A stretch of 64,000 bases of DNA from Neopestalotiopsis rosae (GCA_023078685.1 JALGAS010000004.1:3038001-3102000), one strand, 5' to 3'; counted from the stretch's first letter, positions 47,139 to 59,035 are shown. Notes: generated from the sequence alone by a model not told the origin. Translations and numbers: made by a program.

Positions 47139-47800
47139 TGCACATATCAACGAATTTCGTGACACATTGGAAACGAGGCTCAATATTAGAAATAAGGAGA
47201 GTCGGAAGTGTACATAGTAAGCACTGCTGAGTTCGTTGCCAGCGTTGCATAGACATGCCACAAATGAAAGAAAAAATTATGAACTATTGATACCTGTTTG
47301 GTGCGCTTGTATGAAAAACGCCCTCATGAATATAGTCTGGAGATTCACTATAAAAGGGGACGACTATATGTCTTAGCTGTTTGATGCGTGCAAGAATCAG
47401 GCTATGAGTCTTAGAATTCGTTATCTATCTATCTAGGTTATGTGATTGTGGATGTATCTGGTATAAATACGAGAACCATTTATGCAGGCCGTGGTCAACC
47501 TCCGATGTCGACATCCCGTGTCTGAATCACGTTACGCCGATCGGCCAATGGTCGGATGCGTGCATGATGCCGGCGATATGCATCAGTCTACTCCTCATTG
47601 ATTGCAGGCGTCATTAGGAGCAACATCAACACCAGTCTACTCAGCTTATTCATCTAATGGCTATTGCAGGCGTCATTAGGAGCAACATCAACACTCAAAG
47701 CAGGCAATCTGATAAGCATTTTTCTTATCCTGTCTCTCTTGATTCAATTCATACTATCTAATACTGGCATCATTATACATTCCACCTTGAATCCCATACA
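47139..47800 (+). other. Intergenic with local duplication
   Basis: This is the 3' flank of the transporter and the promoter of the reductase. A duplicated 32-bp segment lies at 47601-47632 and 47663-47694. No gene was seen. Confidence 0.5.
47601..47694 (+). repeat. Direct repeat, 32 bp, period 62 bp
   Basis: The 32-bp sequence beginning ATTGCAGGCGTCATTAGGAG is perfectly repeated at 47601-47632 and 47663-47694, with partial similarity in the spacer (AGTCTACTC). It looks like a recent tandem duplication in the reductase promoter. Confidence 0.85.
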
Positions 47801-48863
47801 ATGGCCGAACCAAAGTCTCCCCAAAAGATCGTCTTTGGATCCATGACTTTGGGAAAGGAAGGTCTGCATCCCACTTTAGGTCACATCAGTTTGTCGTAGT
47901 AAAAGAGCTTACCATATCGTAGGTCGTGAACAGGCTCGTGTCCACTCACTTGAGGAGGCAGGAGAAATTCTGGATGTTTTCCAAGCCCACGGACACATCG
48001 AGATCGATACAGCCCGAGTCTATGCCGGAGGCTCAACCGAGGAGTTCCTGGGCGCTCTGAAATGGCAGGACCGCGGGCTCGTGATGGACACCAAGCTCTC
48101 GCCCATCGGCGCGCAGCTCCAGTACAACCACACGCCCGCGGACCTGCGCCGGGGCCTCCAGGACTCCCTGGCCGCCCTCCAGACCGACAAGGTCGACCTC
48201 TGGTACCTCCACGCGCCGGACCACGACGTGCCCTACGAGGACACGCTGCGCGAGGTCAATGAGCTGTACAAGCAAGGGCGCTTTGCGCGGTTCGGCGTCA
48301 GCAACTACGCGGCGTGGGAGGTGGCGCAGATGAGCGAGCTCTGCGCCCGGCACGGGTGGAAAGGCATCGACGTCTACCAGGGGGTGTACAATGCCATTCA
48401 CCGCGGCGTCGAGCCGGAGCTGCTCCCCTGCCTGCGGCGCTACGGCATTGCCTTTTACGCCTTCAACCCCCTCGCCGGCGGCTTCCTGACGGAGCGCTAC
48501 CAGAGGGACACGGCCGTGGCCGACCTGGAAAAGGGCAGCCGCTTCGACCCGGAGAGGATGCAGGGCCGCAACTACCGCGGGCGGTACTGGAACGAGACGT
48601 ACTTTGACGCGCTGGACGCGGTGCGCCCCGTGGCGAAGCGGTTGGGCATCAACACGGCCGAGGCGGCGCTGCGGTGGGAGAGCCACCATGGGCAGCTGGA
48701 CAAGGAAAAGGGCGACGCCATCATCATTGGGGCCAGCAGTGCTGTTCAGCTGGAGGAGAATCTGGTCAATCTGGAGAAGGACCCATTGCCTGACGAGCTG
48801 GTCAAGGCCTTCGATGATGCTTGGAGTATTGCAAAGGCTGTTGTCGCTCCCTACTTTCGATGA
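47801..48863 (+). CDS. Aldo-keto reductase (AKR7-like)
   Basis: Two exons (47801-47861, 47923-48863) encode 333 residues. The donor gtctgc is non-canonical in its later bases, but the splice restores G-R-E-Q and the family N-terminus FGSMTLGK. The catalytic tetrad is visible as Asp in IDTARVY, Tyr in the same motif, Lys in DTKL and His in LWYLHAPDH. The FGVSNY and AFNPLAGGFL motifs and an IIIGASS cofactor loop match aflatoxin-aldehyde-reductase-type AKRs. They reduce aldehydes or ketones with NADPH in the cytosol. Exon 2 is much more GC-rich, especially in third positions, than its neighbours. The C-terminal PYFR fits the family. The substrate is unknown. Confidence 0.92.
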
Positions 48864-49348
48864 TAGGAAGCCGAGTATAGACAGCAGCATATCGAGTGTA
48901 GTAGAGCCACATAATATTTATTTCTTCTGGAGCCAGGATGATATGACACAGCACTTGATAAGGAGTCAACCCCATTGGCTAAGATTCTAAGGTTTCATGA
49001 GATTACCTTTTCAGGTACATATTGACCCAAGAAACATGAGTATATTCATGTGAGGTTTTCTTGCCATTGAATAATTGAGTTGCATTAATCAGACAATATA
49101 TGTATCGTGGTATCATACGACATGGGCAGTAGGTACTCTGTAGAGGCCTGGCGCTATTTAGTGCTTGACTCCAGCACCTGGTCCCCTAACGATTCAGTAG
49201 GTGCACGGACTTGCCCGCGATAAGATAAAAATTTCGGCGGGGCCCTTAGCAGAGCTTCGTTACTAAAAAGAAATCCGCGACAGGCTTCGTTCTTCCACGC
49301 TCGTTCTTTGTCTAGGTGAGATATGAGGTTGTGCTTGCGGTTCTCACA
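48864..49348 (+). other. Intergenic, PUS1 promoter
   Basis: This is the 3' flank of the reductase and the promoter of the pseudouridine synthase. No gene was seen. Confidence 0.5.
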
Positions 49349-51445
49349 ATGGCTCCCGAATCGGAATCTCGCCCCGAGCCTCAGCGCTCAGCTGCTCCCT
49401 CTGAGTCGCAGTCCAATCAGCCCGTGCCGACTGCCGAACCATCAAAGACCCAGGACGTTCCAGACGGCGAGTCGAGTGGGAAGCGCAAATTCGAGGGCGG
49501 CCGAGGTGGTCGTGGAGGACGTAACCGACGCGGTGGTGGTCGCGGAGGAAAAGGCGGCGGTCGCAAGCACGAGTTCACCCACAAGGAAGCAAAGTAAGTC
49601 TTTGACACCAAATCTCTTCCCGGCGTCAGTGTTAGTACACCCATGCCAATGCGGGCTAACGCAGCACGTCGCAGCGAGCAGCGCGGCGACAAGCGCGAGC
49701 GCCAGAATGACTGGCGAGAGCGCAAGCGATTGAAGGTCGACGAGAGCGGTAGACGCGTCGGCGCCGGCGCCGAGGGAAGCTACATGAGCATTCAATTCCC
49801 CAAGGAAGAGATCGAGGCCGAGGAGCGCCGACCGAAGCGCAAGGTTGCCGTCATGATTGGATACGCGGGCACTGGCTACCACGGCCTGCAAATCAACCAC
49901 AAGGAGAAGACGATCGAGGGCGACTTGTTTGGCGCCTTTGTGGCGGCCAAGGCCATTTCCAAAGTCAACGCCGACGACCCGCGAAAGTCGAGTCTGGTAC
50001 GAACCGCGAGAACCGACAAGGGCGTACATGCGGCCGGCAATGTCATTTCTCTAAAGCTCATCATTGAGGATCCCGACATTCTTCAAAAGATCAACGACGC
50101 GCTGCCGCCTCAGATCAGAGTATGGGGTATTCAAAGGACCAACAACTCCTTCAGCTGCTACCAGGCCTGCGATTCGAGATGGTACGAGTACTTGATGCCC
50201 AGTTACTGCTTGCTGCCGCCTCACCCAGAGAGCTTCTTGGGCAAGAAGGTGACCGAGTCAGTCAAGGAGCATGGTGTCGAGGAGCAGTACAACCAGCGCT
50301 TGGCTGATGTCGCCAACTTTTGGGAGGACGTTGAGAAGAATGACATTCAACCGATTCTTGACAGCTTGCACCCAGATGTTCGCGAAAGGGTCCAACGACG
50401 AAGACACGCTGCCGAGTCAGAAAGCCAGGGTCACAAGATTATCAAAATTGATGGATCTACCGAGGATGTTGCAGAGGACAGCAGTGCTGAGAAAGTCGAC
50501 ACGGAAACACCGATTGCGGATGACGTAGCAGCAAAGGACACCGATGTTGTCATGGCCACGTCCGATCAAGATAATGTGGTGAACGAGACAGCAACAGCAG
50601 CAGGTCAAGCGGATGCCTCAGAGGTCAAGGAAATGAAAGAATCAAAAGAGCCAAACCCCGTGGATGTCGCCCTCAAGAAGATCAAGGCCGCCTACGTTGC
50701 AGCAAAGCGTCGTTATCGCATCACCCCCGAACGCCTGAACCAACTCCAGGAAGCCCTCAACCAGTACCTAGGCACGAAGAACTACCACAACTACACTGTC
50801 CAGAAGAGCTCCAGTGATCCGTCGGCCAAGCGTACCATCAAGTCCTTTGTTGCCAACCCCGAACCAGTTCAGATCAACGATACTCAGTGGCTGTCCCTCA
50901 AGGTCCACGGCCAATCCTTCATGATGCACCAGATTCGCAAGATGGTTGGCATGGCCGTGCTTGTGGTTCGGTGCGGAACAGACATGGAGCGCATCTCTCA
51001 AACATACCGTGACGACAAGATCAGTATCCCCAAGGCTCCCAGTCTGGGACTTTTATTGGAGCGCCCTGTCTTCCACAACTACAATCAAAGGGCTACAGAT
51101 AGCTTTGAGCGACCTGCGATCGACTTTGGCAATTATGAAAAGGAGATTCAGCAGTTCAAGAATGAGCACATCTACCAGCGCATCTTCGACCTCGAGGAGA
51201 AGGAGAACTCGTAAGTATTCCAGTTGACATTGTTTGGGATATTGTGATTGACATTGACTGGCTTTAGGTTCCACACTTTCTTCCACCAGATCGACCACTT
51301 CAAGTCTGACTACTTCTTGTGGGTGACTGCCGGTGGTATCCAGGCAGCCCGCAAGCGCACTGGACAGGGCGACGATATGCCCGAGGCTCTCAAGGCCGAG
51401 CTTGATGACGACGAAGGCGAAGACATCGAGGGCGGTGAGGGTTGA
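49349..51445 (+). CDS. PUS1: tRNA pseudouridine synthase PUS1
   Basis: Three exons (49349-49593, 49675-51210, 51268-51445) encode 652 residues. The N-terminus is disordered, with an RGG-like Gly/Arg-rich stretch (about 48-75) likely to bind RNA. The TruA-family core starts at VAVMIGYAGTGYHGLQ and contains the catalytic motif RTARTDKGVHA (about 190-200), whose Asp attacks the uracil ring. FSCYQACDSRWYEY, then NYHNYT and HQIRKMVGMAV later in the protein, are further TruA motifs. A long acidic insertion (about 300-430) separates the two halves, as often in fungi. The enzyme modifies uridines in tRNA, mainly in the nucleus, and some snRNA and mRNA sites. Intron 1 was placed at the acceptor gtcgcag because an earlier one breaks the frame. 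Confidence 0.95.
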
Positions 51446-51816
51446 TTTTGCTGTGTCAAAGACTGATACGTGATGAACCTGAAAACAGTGTTAACAGCCA
51501 GCCGATATTGTTGGTGAGACACAATTGCATTGACACATTACAGCTCTTTTAGATGAATCAAAATAAACAGATCACAATGCAGCTCCTGTGCTCGCAAGTA
51601 AATGAAACCATGTCAACGCCTTCGTGACTGTCTTTTCCAAATGTTTGGGGTATCGATATGATTCACAGCCATTTCCTAGTTTTCCCAAAACGCCTTACAC
51701 AAAATTCAAATGCATATGTGCCACAAAACAGACGTCACTGGGCACCTCCAACATCCGCGCAGCCGCCATACTTTTGTTATCGTGGCGCGCGAGTAAGACG
51801 TTGTCTCTTTCCTCGC
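51446..51816. other. Convergent intergenic region PUS1-MED22
   Basis: Shared 3' flank of two converging genes. No additional gene was seen. Confidence 0.5.
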
Positions 51817-52430
51817 TCACATCGCTTCCTGCTTCACCACCGTCCCGCCGCCACCGCCGCCGCCGCCGCTACTACCGCGCGCCCTGGCCTCGGCGTCGCG
51901 CTTCTGGCCCTCCATGCGCTGCGCCATGAGCGCGTTGTAGAGCTCCTGCACGCGCATGGCCTTTGCATCCAGCTCGGCCTGCTGCGCGGCGTCCTCGCCG
52001 GGCTTGCGCAGGGGGCCCTTTATCCAGAGCGCCTTGATCTCCCGCGTGATGACGAGGAGGTTCTGGATCTCGGTAATCTTTGGTTTTTGGCACGTTAGAT
52101 ATAAAGTCCAGAAGTAGAAAATAGCAAACAAGCAAAGGGGCAGAAATTAGTTGGTGGGTTTTCATTCGTACCAAGGCATTTGTCTCCGTCTCCATGCGCA
52201 TCTGATTCAGGGCCTCGGTGTCTAGTGCGCCGTCCCTCGGTATCGGCGCCGTGGCCGCCTTGGTCATGTTGAGGAAGCGCCGGAGAATCGCGGCCATGGC
52301 CTTGTTATGGCGATCTGTAGGTGGTGATTTGGTCAGCGTTGTACTTCTTTTCACTACAAGGACACCCCCGTATCTGGGTGACAAAATCAAGCTCACCGAT
52401 GAGAGTACCCTGCTCCTTCTTTCTATCCAT
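51817..52430 (-). CDS. MED22: Mediator complex subunit 22
   Basis: Three exons (52430-52397, 52314-52172, 52077-51817) encode 145 residues. The N-terminus MDRKKEQGTLIDR, a following helical segment with ILRRFLNMTKAA, and the TNAL junction leading into LLVITREIKALWIKGPL match the short helical Mediator head subunit MED22 (Srb6/SURF5). It acts in the nucleus as part of the head module that contacts RNA polymerase II. The C-terminus ends in a poly-Gly run and VVKQEAM, a low-complexity tail that is probably lineage-specific. Introns 1 (82 nt) and 2 (94 nt) have gtgagc and gtacga donors. It converges on PUS1. The tiny first exon (34 nt) is easy to miss. Confidence 0.88.
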
Positions 52431-53118
52431 TTTTGATTCTTGCTCCGAGTCTTTTGATAAATAAGTATTGCTTGTTGATAATGATACAAGCCTTGACTTT
52501 TACACAAAGACTTTGAGAGTAGTAAGTATGCACAGCGGTGGTGCACAGTAGCTTCAGTGCAGGCAGCGGAATGCGGTCGGGGGCTGTTGGGTGGGGAAAT
52601 TTGATCTATGAGGTGTCACGTGATCCCCTCATGGCCATACTCAATGCTTCACATTCGAAAGACATGTATCACTAGTTAAAGTTTATGCATACGCATAAAG
52701 TATTTCTAACTATCAGTAGCATATTTGTCGGTGATAGCTTGATGTTTGCGCAGTAGCTATCGATGTATTTATCGTCTATCTTGGAAAGTGTCGCTGCCTG
52801 TTTGTCTGGCTGCGTTGGTTTCGTACGGGCTCATCCGAAAACTGCTGACAGTGGTTATGACCAAAATGATTTGGAAATCAATGTAACAAAATATGCAACA
52901 TATCAATTGAAGACTGTTGTTGCGGCAAATGGTTTCGAATACGACGTCTATTGTTAAGCACCGATCACAAAAGTCTTATGGGCACACCACCCGCCCATGG
53001 GCAACTACCAAAATTCTGAATGACGAATCTACTGTTAGAACTCGCTGAAATAATTGTAGAATCTAGTCCCAACGTTGGTTCAAGTTGTGACTGGGATTCA
53101 AGTTACCATCAGGAGTGA
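52431..53118. other. Intergenic, weak small ORF only
   Basis: A 64-residue frame at 52763-52957 (+) has a hydrophobic start and could be a small secreted protein, but it is AT-rich and has no support beyond being open. Otherwise this is promoter for MED22 and 3' flank of the oxidoreductase. Confidence 0.4.
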
Positions 53119-54519
53119 TTAGTACCCATCGTTGCGAATTTCGCCTTGCCTATCCTTCCCCGTCTGCTCTGCAGTTGACGCTGCGGCCAACTTGAAGTCG
53201 GCACCAAACTGTCCCCACGCATGTTTGATCCCAAGATCCAGCGCGGTGCTCTTTCTGTCGGGTATGAGGATATCAGAGCCGTCGCCGTCCATGGCATAGA
53301 TGGCCTTGTGCGACTTTCCCAGAGTCAATTTAATGGCGTTCTCGAGGAACCACTTTGGTTTATAGGTCTGCGACGGTGGCCGGCCATCAATCATGTCCAA
53401 AATGTTGTCCACCACCACGTCGGCCTGCATGAATCCTGCTCTTGCCATCTTGGGCCCTCCGTGCTCTGCCACATCTCCGAGTGCAAAGATGGGCGGATCC
53501 TGATCGGGGATCGTGTCTTGTGGACACACTTGTAGTGTCGGATTGACCAAGATACGGGAAGTTTCTTTCGAGATGGCACTGGGAAGGTATGATGCGAGGA
53601 TGGCGGAATTCGGTCTTTGTCCCGTGCATCCAATCTGTATTTTGGATTTCAGCTGAGGTTTCTCGTGCTGCAGGTATTTTTCAATTGGAGGACTTACAAT
53701 GAGGTCAAACTCTTCCTCGCGCCCGTCAGAGAAGGACAATTTGGCATGTCGGGCAAAGTTGCCCTGAGCAGGCATTTTCGGCCGCTCATTCAATAGAACG
53801 CGGACTCTGAGCTCGTTTTGCAGGGCGTCGAGTGCATAGTCCTGTAGCCTTTCGCCAAAGTGGCTCATTAAAGTGTCGCGTGAATGTACGAGCGTGACAT
53901 CTTTATCGGGATAAAAGTCCTTGATATCGCTGGACAGCTGGACACCAACGGCACCGCCTCCCACAATGGCAACCTTATGGCTTGATTTGATGGCCTCCTG
54001 AACTTGTCGCAGCTCAAAGCAGGCGTCCTCCCGCTCTGTTGAGGTGACTTGGACTGGAAGCGGTTGCGACGATCCCGTAGCAATGGCAAGGTAGGCATAG
54101 TCAAGCTCTTCCCCTGAAGCCAGCAGCACTTGTTTCTCCGTAACATCGACGACTGTATCCTGAATATGCGTGAGTATACCAGCTGGAGCTCTCCGCAATA
54201 TCCCGTCGTATGGGATGAATGCTGTATGTTCATGCTCGGTCAGGATGGAGAAGCGAGGGAACACGAATGAATAGTTGAGGTGCGAGTTCTTCTCAACCCA
54301 GACCACCCTGTACCCTGTAGGCAGCGTGTCGGTCAGCCTCTTGACCAGCTGTATACCCGCAAATGAGCCTCCGACCACCACAATGTTCTTGGCATCAGCT
54401 CGGTACCGCCAGGTCCAGCCGTGATATATCGCAGCTAAGCGCTGGATGGCCATTTTGCCAAGCATGGGGAAGAATATGCAAAGAACTTTGCGAAGCAATG
54501 TGAGTTTGTCTGACGCCAT
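53119..54519 (-). CDS. AIF/FSP1-like FAD/NAD(P)H oxidoreductase
   Basis: Two exons (54519-53698, 53634-53119) encode 445 residues. The 63-nt intron (gtaagt to atacag) is free of stops and in frame, so an unspliced reading looks intact but inserts 21 foreign residues after FDLI. A hydrophobic basic N-terminus (about 5-35) may anchor the protein to a membrane. The FAD-binding motif is VVVGGSFAG, the NAD(P)H motif VAIVGGGAVG, the ATG motif IATGSS, and the second FAD contact IFALGDVAE. This is the two-dinucleotide-binding fold of AIFM2/FSP1 and type II NADH dehydrogenases, which pass electrons to quinones. The upstream frame starts with TTG, so ATG 54519 is used. Its physiological acceptor is unknown. 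Confidence 0.9.
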   Translation of the reverse strand: MASDKLTLLRKVLCIFFPMLGKMAIQRLAAIYHGWTWRYRADAKNIVVVGGSFAGIQLVKRLTDTLPTGYRVVWVEKNSHLNYSFVFPRFSILTEHEHTAFIPYDGILRRAPAGILTHIQDTVVDVTEKQVLLASGEELDYAYLAIATGSSQPLPVQVTSTEREDACFELRQVQEAIKSSHKVAIVGGGAVGVQLSSDIKDFYPDKDVTLVHSRDTLMSHFGERLQDYALDALQNELRVRVLLNERPKMPAQGNFARHAKLSFSDGREEEFDLIVSPPIEKYLQHEKPQLKSKIQIGCTGQRPNSAILASYLPSAISKETSRILVNPTLQVCPQDTIPDQDPPIFALGDVAEHGGPKMARAGFMQADVVVDNILDMIDGRPPSQTYKPKWFLENAIKLTLGKSHKAIYAMDGDGSDILIPDRKSTALDLGIKHAWGQFGADFKLAAASTAEQTGKDRQGEIRNDGY

Positions 54520-57500
54520 GGTTGCGAATAAACGTAGAATACAGCGAAAACACTTCAAGATGACAATTCGAATTCGGGTACAATGAAAGTAGATGCGGGC
54601 GTCGAACCAACAAATTGGAAAGGCAGATCGCAGTGCGGTCGATGGCGAAGTGATCGCATCTGTTGGGCCTTTTTATCAGATTGATCTTATCATATATATT
54701 TTCGGGATCTATAAAATAGAGACATATCGCAGACTTAAAGAGTCAATATCAGGCACACCACGCCGTGTGCTGTGCCTACTCCGTCTCCGTATCGGGGCCG
54801 ATGAAATCCATGGCGGGGATATTAAGTCCGAGTCTCGGCATTTTCAATCTGACAAGAGCAACACCAATTTACCACCATTTTTGACAATTTGGGATGGATC
54901 AGTTAAATATGGTTGTACTCGCATTTACATACTTGATCATCTTGGCGAGTGGCCTCATGGCTGGTGGTTTGTCAGGCTCATCGGACTGCAATTGGGCCGA
55001 GGTCGGCGGGTCAGCGATGACCGCCACTCACTTTGACTGGTAGCAGAGCGTATGCACTTTATGATGCAAAAGTCATTCTCTTTCTTTCTCACTCAAATCT
55101 CCTTATTTTTGCATTCGTTGCTTCTCCTCACCAAAACATCGTACCTTCAATGAGTAGCATACAAGAACGAGTCTTGAGATCAGAGTGCCCTCGGGGACAC
55201 CAAGGCCCCACAACTTGGTATACTATCCGAGTTTGTTGTGCGCATTCCCATAGAACCACATCTGGGCAGCCACAAATCGAAGAAATGCCTCAAGTATAGC
55301 AAGAGTGGCAAGTTGAAATCAATAATCGATGCACTAACTATGCACACATGCTGTAGTAGATAATCTAGACCTGTAGAAATGAGCTACTATGTACTACGTG
55401 TGTACATAGTAGATGGAGATCGTGACTACACACTAACCAGTGGCGTATGATGGTGCTCAACGAGCAGAAAATCTCAGTACATATGGAGCACTAGTACTGA
55501 ATGCGACGGCCAAAGGCAGCTGGCCAATCTGCATCCTCGAGACAAAGGAGGGGAAGGAAGAAGAAAAAGAAAAAGGCAAACTTGCGGAACATCATCTCAT
55601 CATGGCGTGCTACAGCCGCTGCCTCTGAAGGAAGGCGTCCGATCATTGCCGAGTGGTGCACTACCATTGCTTTCTTTCAGTCACAAGATTTTTTTCACAA
55701 TGATTTCATATATATTGGCTGCTCAAGAGCAGAGAAAGTACTCTGTACGCTTAATCAATTTGGACCATTGAAAAAGACATTCATGGGAAGGAAGCACTTT
55801 CTGCATAGTATGAACGATTCCATTAATTGTTATAGTCGGCTCCAATGACCCGAATTGGGAAATGCATCTTGTGAATCATAAGCCGGTCATGCTATGAATG
55901 AGGTAGATGTCGACCATGAACAAAGCGCCGCATTTGATGCAGTGACATGGCAAACATAGATTGGCATCACACTTATGACATCAACATGCTTGGTCAATGC
56001 AAAGCGACATAGAGATGCACAAGATTCTCGCGTATAGTTACCAAAGCGGTTACAAAGTGTAACCGCCAGCAGACCAGACTGTCGGTGTGAGACACCGAAG
56101 CATCCGCGCGTATGTAACTCGTACAACAGAGCACAGAGCAGAGTTGACGTGTGGGTTGAGCAAGGAATTCCGAGACAGGTCAGCGAGGTCAAGGCCAGCT
56201 CATTGCCAGCGCAAAGTTTGTGACCGTGCGGGGAAAGGGAGACTAAAAGTCTAATAAAAACGGATCTTGCCAGGATCCATGTGTTTCCAACGAGTCCAGG
56301 CTGCATGTGTCCAGCAATGTCCGTTTTTTACCCACAGGACTACCACCAAGCTGGCACTCGGTGCACCTCGACGTTGAGCACTGCCGGGGGGACTCCAGCA
56401 TCTAATCATAGCTAATCTGCCAAATCTGCGTGTTTATTCCGTACTATCAGCCTTTCAGGCACTGATCGATCGCCCTACTCTAATGAACGGGTCACAAGCG
56501 AGCCAAAAAGAGGCCGTCCAAAATCCTAAAGGCCCCAAAGGATCTGAGGATTTGTCTGCGCAGCACTCAAGGCACTTGTCGCGTTGTCCAATTGCCGAGG
56601 ATTACTAGTTTGTAAAAACTTGCGCTGTGGGCTGACTAGAACTATGTACGAGACAAAACTCTTCTCAGCTAATGTGCGTTATTTTTGAATTTTTTCGAGT
56701 CTGGAATTTTCAGAGTTTTCTTCTTTTTACTCAACTGCTGCTTGATTGGCCTCGCCCTGCATTAGAGCTTGCATAAGGCGTCCTTGGGCTTGTGCCGTGA
56801 CACGTGACGGGGTAGGTGTGGACGGTTACCGATGGTACCTACGGGTAGCGGGTTCCTGCATTCCAACAGGTACCACTCTGGGCAAACTGACGCTCATTTC
56901 AACCGCCCATCCAATCACAGACACGTGGAAACCCGACGCTAGCCCCCTAGAAACATGAATCGTTCCTGCGCCGGGGCATTTTTAGTACCTTAGTACGCTA
57001 CGTACCTGAACGCTATGGGTTGCTGACTGCAAGGTACAGACGGGGGACGTTCCCCTAGCTTTGTTTCCTGTCTCCATTTTGTCGCTCGTCCATTTTTGCG
57101 TTGTTCGTTGTTGGCGTTGCTGAGCCTGCGACGACCGCGACCCCCGGCCGCTGGCTCCCAGTTAGGCCTCAGGCCCTCAGCTCAAGCCAAGAGAGGCGCA
57201 ATGGCGCTGTGAACCGGCGCTTCATCCTTCTTTGCTAACCTTTCCTCTCCCTCTCTTTCTGTTAGTTCACCACGGAGTACTTGTTTACGTCGCTCGCCGC
57301 GTTCGTTTGTCGCTCTTTCTTTCCAGTCCTTCTCTTAACCTCCGTGAGACTACACCAACTCCGCCGCGCACTTTGTGGCAGTCCATTCTTTGCTCCCAGC
57401 GAGCTTCGATACCCCAATCAACCAAAGACAAAAGTCATTCCTTGACAGGATCATACAGTCCAGCCCAGCGGGCGACTACAGCTTTACAGCAGATTCACAT

Positions 57501-57643
57501 ATACCCTCATTTGAGTGTAGTCTCGACTTCCATACGGAAAACCACAGATCGATTTTATATCTAGCACGGATACAACAGTGCCCATATACCCTCATTGCCA
57601 ACAGCTTAGGCCTTCTTCATTTTCAGGAAAAACAAAAGGAACA
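54520..57643. other. Intergenic, no supported gene
   Basis: Short frames only (for example 54593-55036 plus). The last 500 bases (57120-57640) form a CT-rich leader and promoter for the wall protein. A possible leader intron could be present there, but I could not define it. Confidence 0.45.
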
Positions 57644-59035
57644 ATGTACGGATACAACTACGCCACCATCTTGGCCCTCGCGGCAGGCACCGCGGCTACA
57701 AGCGTCTCAACCACTCCCCACGACTCGTACTCTTCGTCCGTCGGTGTTCTTGGCTGCAAGATTGATACCAATCGCGTAGCCTACTGGCCCGGCTCCGTCG
57801 ATTGCAACAACATCTGTGTCAAGCTCACCTATGGAGACCGCTCCGTCAACCTTTTGCGCATTGACCAGTCTGGCGGCGCATATGATATCAGCTACGATGC
57901 CTGGGCCTACCTCCAGACAGGCAAGTCTGCCACCGTTGATGCCATTACCGGTGGCGGTGTCGACATGGAGTACGAAGAGGTCGACGCCTCGGAATGCGCC
58001 GACTTGATCAAGACTGACGGCTCGAAGCTGCCGCTCTCTGCTTCCAACAGCATGAACTTCTTGGCCAGCTGTCTGGCAGAGCCGGACAGCTGGGTTGCCC
58101 AGAACCACGTTCTCTACAACATTTGCGACTCCGTTTGCACTCTGGGCTACGACGAGACTTGCACGCTTGACCTGAGCGTCAGCAACCAGCCCAGCTGCTC
58201 GCACACTCTTGGACTCACCACATCGTTGACGACCACTCCGGTCTACAACATTGAGTATCAGTCTGGCAGTGTCGTCACCGCCGGCAGCGGAGTTGCTGCC
58301 AGTGGTTACAGCTACACCGAAGCCACCGCTGACTCCACCGAGTCATCTACCGAGTCGTCTACTGAGTCGGATGACTCGGCGGAGGCTGTTGCGACAACCT
58401 CTACTGCGCAGGCTGCCAGCACACCCACGAGCTCCAAAGTCGATGCCGTCTTCCAGGAGGTGACTAGCAGCTCGACTTCCGTCCAAGGGTACGCTACTGC
58501 CCCTGCCGAGACCACCACTGTCCCTACCACAACCTCCACTATCCCTACCACGACTTCCACTACCCCTACCACGACTTCCACTGTCCCTGCCACCACCTCT
58601 ACTGCTGCTGCTGTCACGACTTCATCGTTTGCTCCCGTATACAGCACGCAGACTGCTACTTCGGCACAAACTACGGAGTCGTCGGCAAGCTCCATTGCTT
58701 CTTCCAGCGTCTATTCGGCTCAATCTTCCACTGCAATCGTCACTAACTCTGTTGCTTCAAGTACCGCCTCAAGTGCCGCTTCCAGTGTCGCTTCCAGTGC
58801 CGTTTCAAGTGTCACCTCAAGTGCCGCTTCGACTACTGCTTTCACGAGCGCCCATGCTTCGAGCACACTGGTTGTCTCAACAAAGTCCACTTCTCAGACC
58901 AGCGCAACCAGTAGCGGTTCTGCTGCTACTGGCACCGCTCAGCCAGCCACTGCTGGTGCCAACTCCAACTGTGGGGCGCCAGTTTCGGCGTTGCTTTCGA
59001 GTATCGCCATCTACTTGTTTGTGAGCGCGCTATAG
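57644..59035 (+). CDS. GPI-anchored Ser/Thr-rich cell-wall protein
   Basis: A single exon encodes 463 residues from ATG 57644 (context aacaATGta); the frame is open upstream but leader-like. A signal peptide covers about the first 19 residues, ending near AAT. The folded part (about 33-205) has eight or more Cys and motifs GCKID, YWPGSVDCNNICVKLTY, and LRIDQSGGAYDISYDAW, consistent with a double-psi beta-barrel (expansin/barwin-like) fold as seen in fungal cell-wall proteins; that fold is inference. Residues 215-440 are almost all Ser, Thr, Ala, Pro and Val with imperfect repeats (TTTSTIPTTTST-type and SSAASSVASS-type), a heavily O-glycosylated stalk. The C-terminus ends NCGAPVSALL then a hydrophobic tail, a GPI attachment signal. 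It is probably at the cell surface. Confidence 0.88.
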   Translation: MYGYNYATILALAAGTAATSVSTTPHDSYSSSVGVLGCKIDTNRVAYWPGSVDCNNICVKLTYGDRSVNLLRIDQSGGAYDISYDAWAYLQTGKSATVDAITGGGVDMEYEEVDASECADLIKTDGSKLPLSASNSMNFLASCLAEPDSWVAQNHVLYNICDSVCTLGYDETCTLDLSVSNQPSCSHTLGLTTSLTTTPVYNIEYQSGSVVTAGSGVAASGYSYTEATADSTESSTESSTESDDSAEAVATTSTAQAASTPTSSKVDAVFQEVTSSSTSVQGYATAPAETTTVPTTTSTIPTTTSTTPTTTSTVPATTSTAAAVTTSSFAPVYSTQTATSAQTTESSASSIASSSVYSAQSSTAIVTNSVASSTASSAASSVASSAVSSVTSSAASTTAFTSAHASSTLVVSTKSTSQTSATSSGSAATGTAQPATAGANSNCGAPVSALLSSIAIYLFVSAL

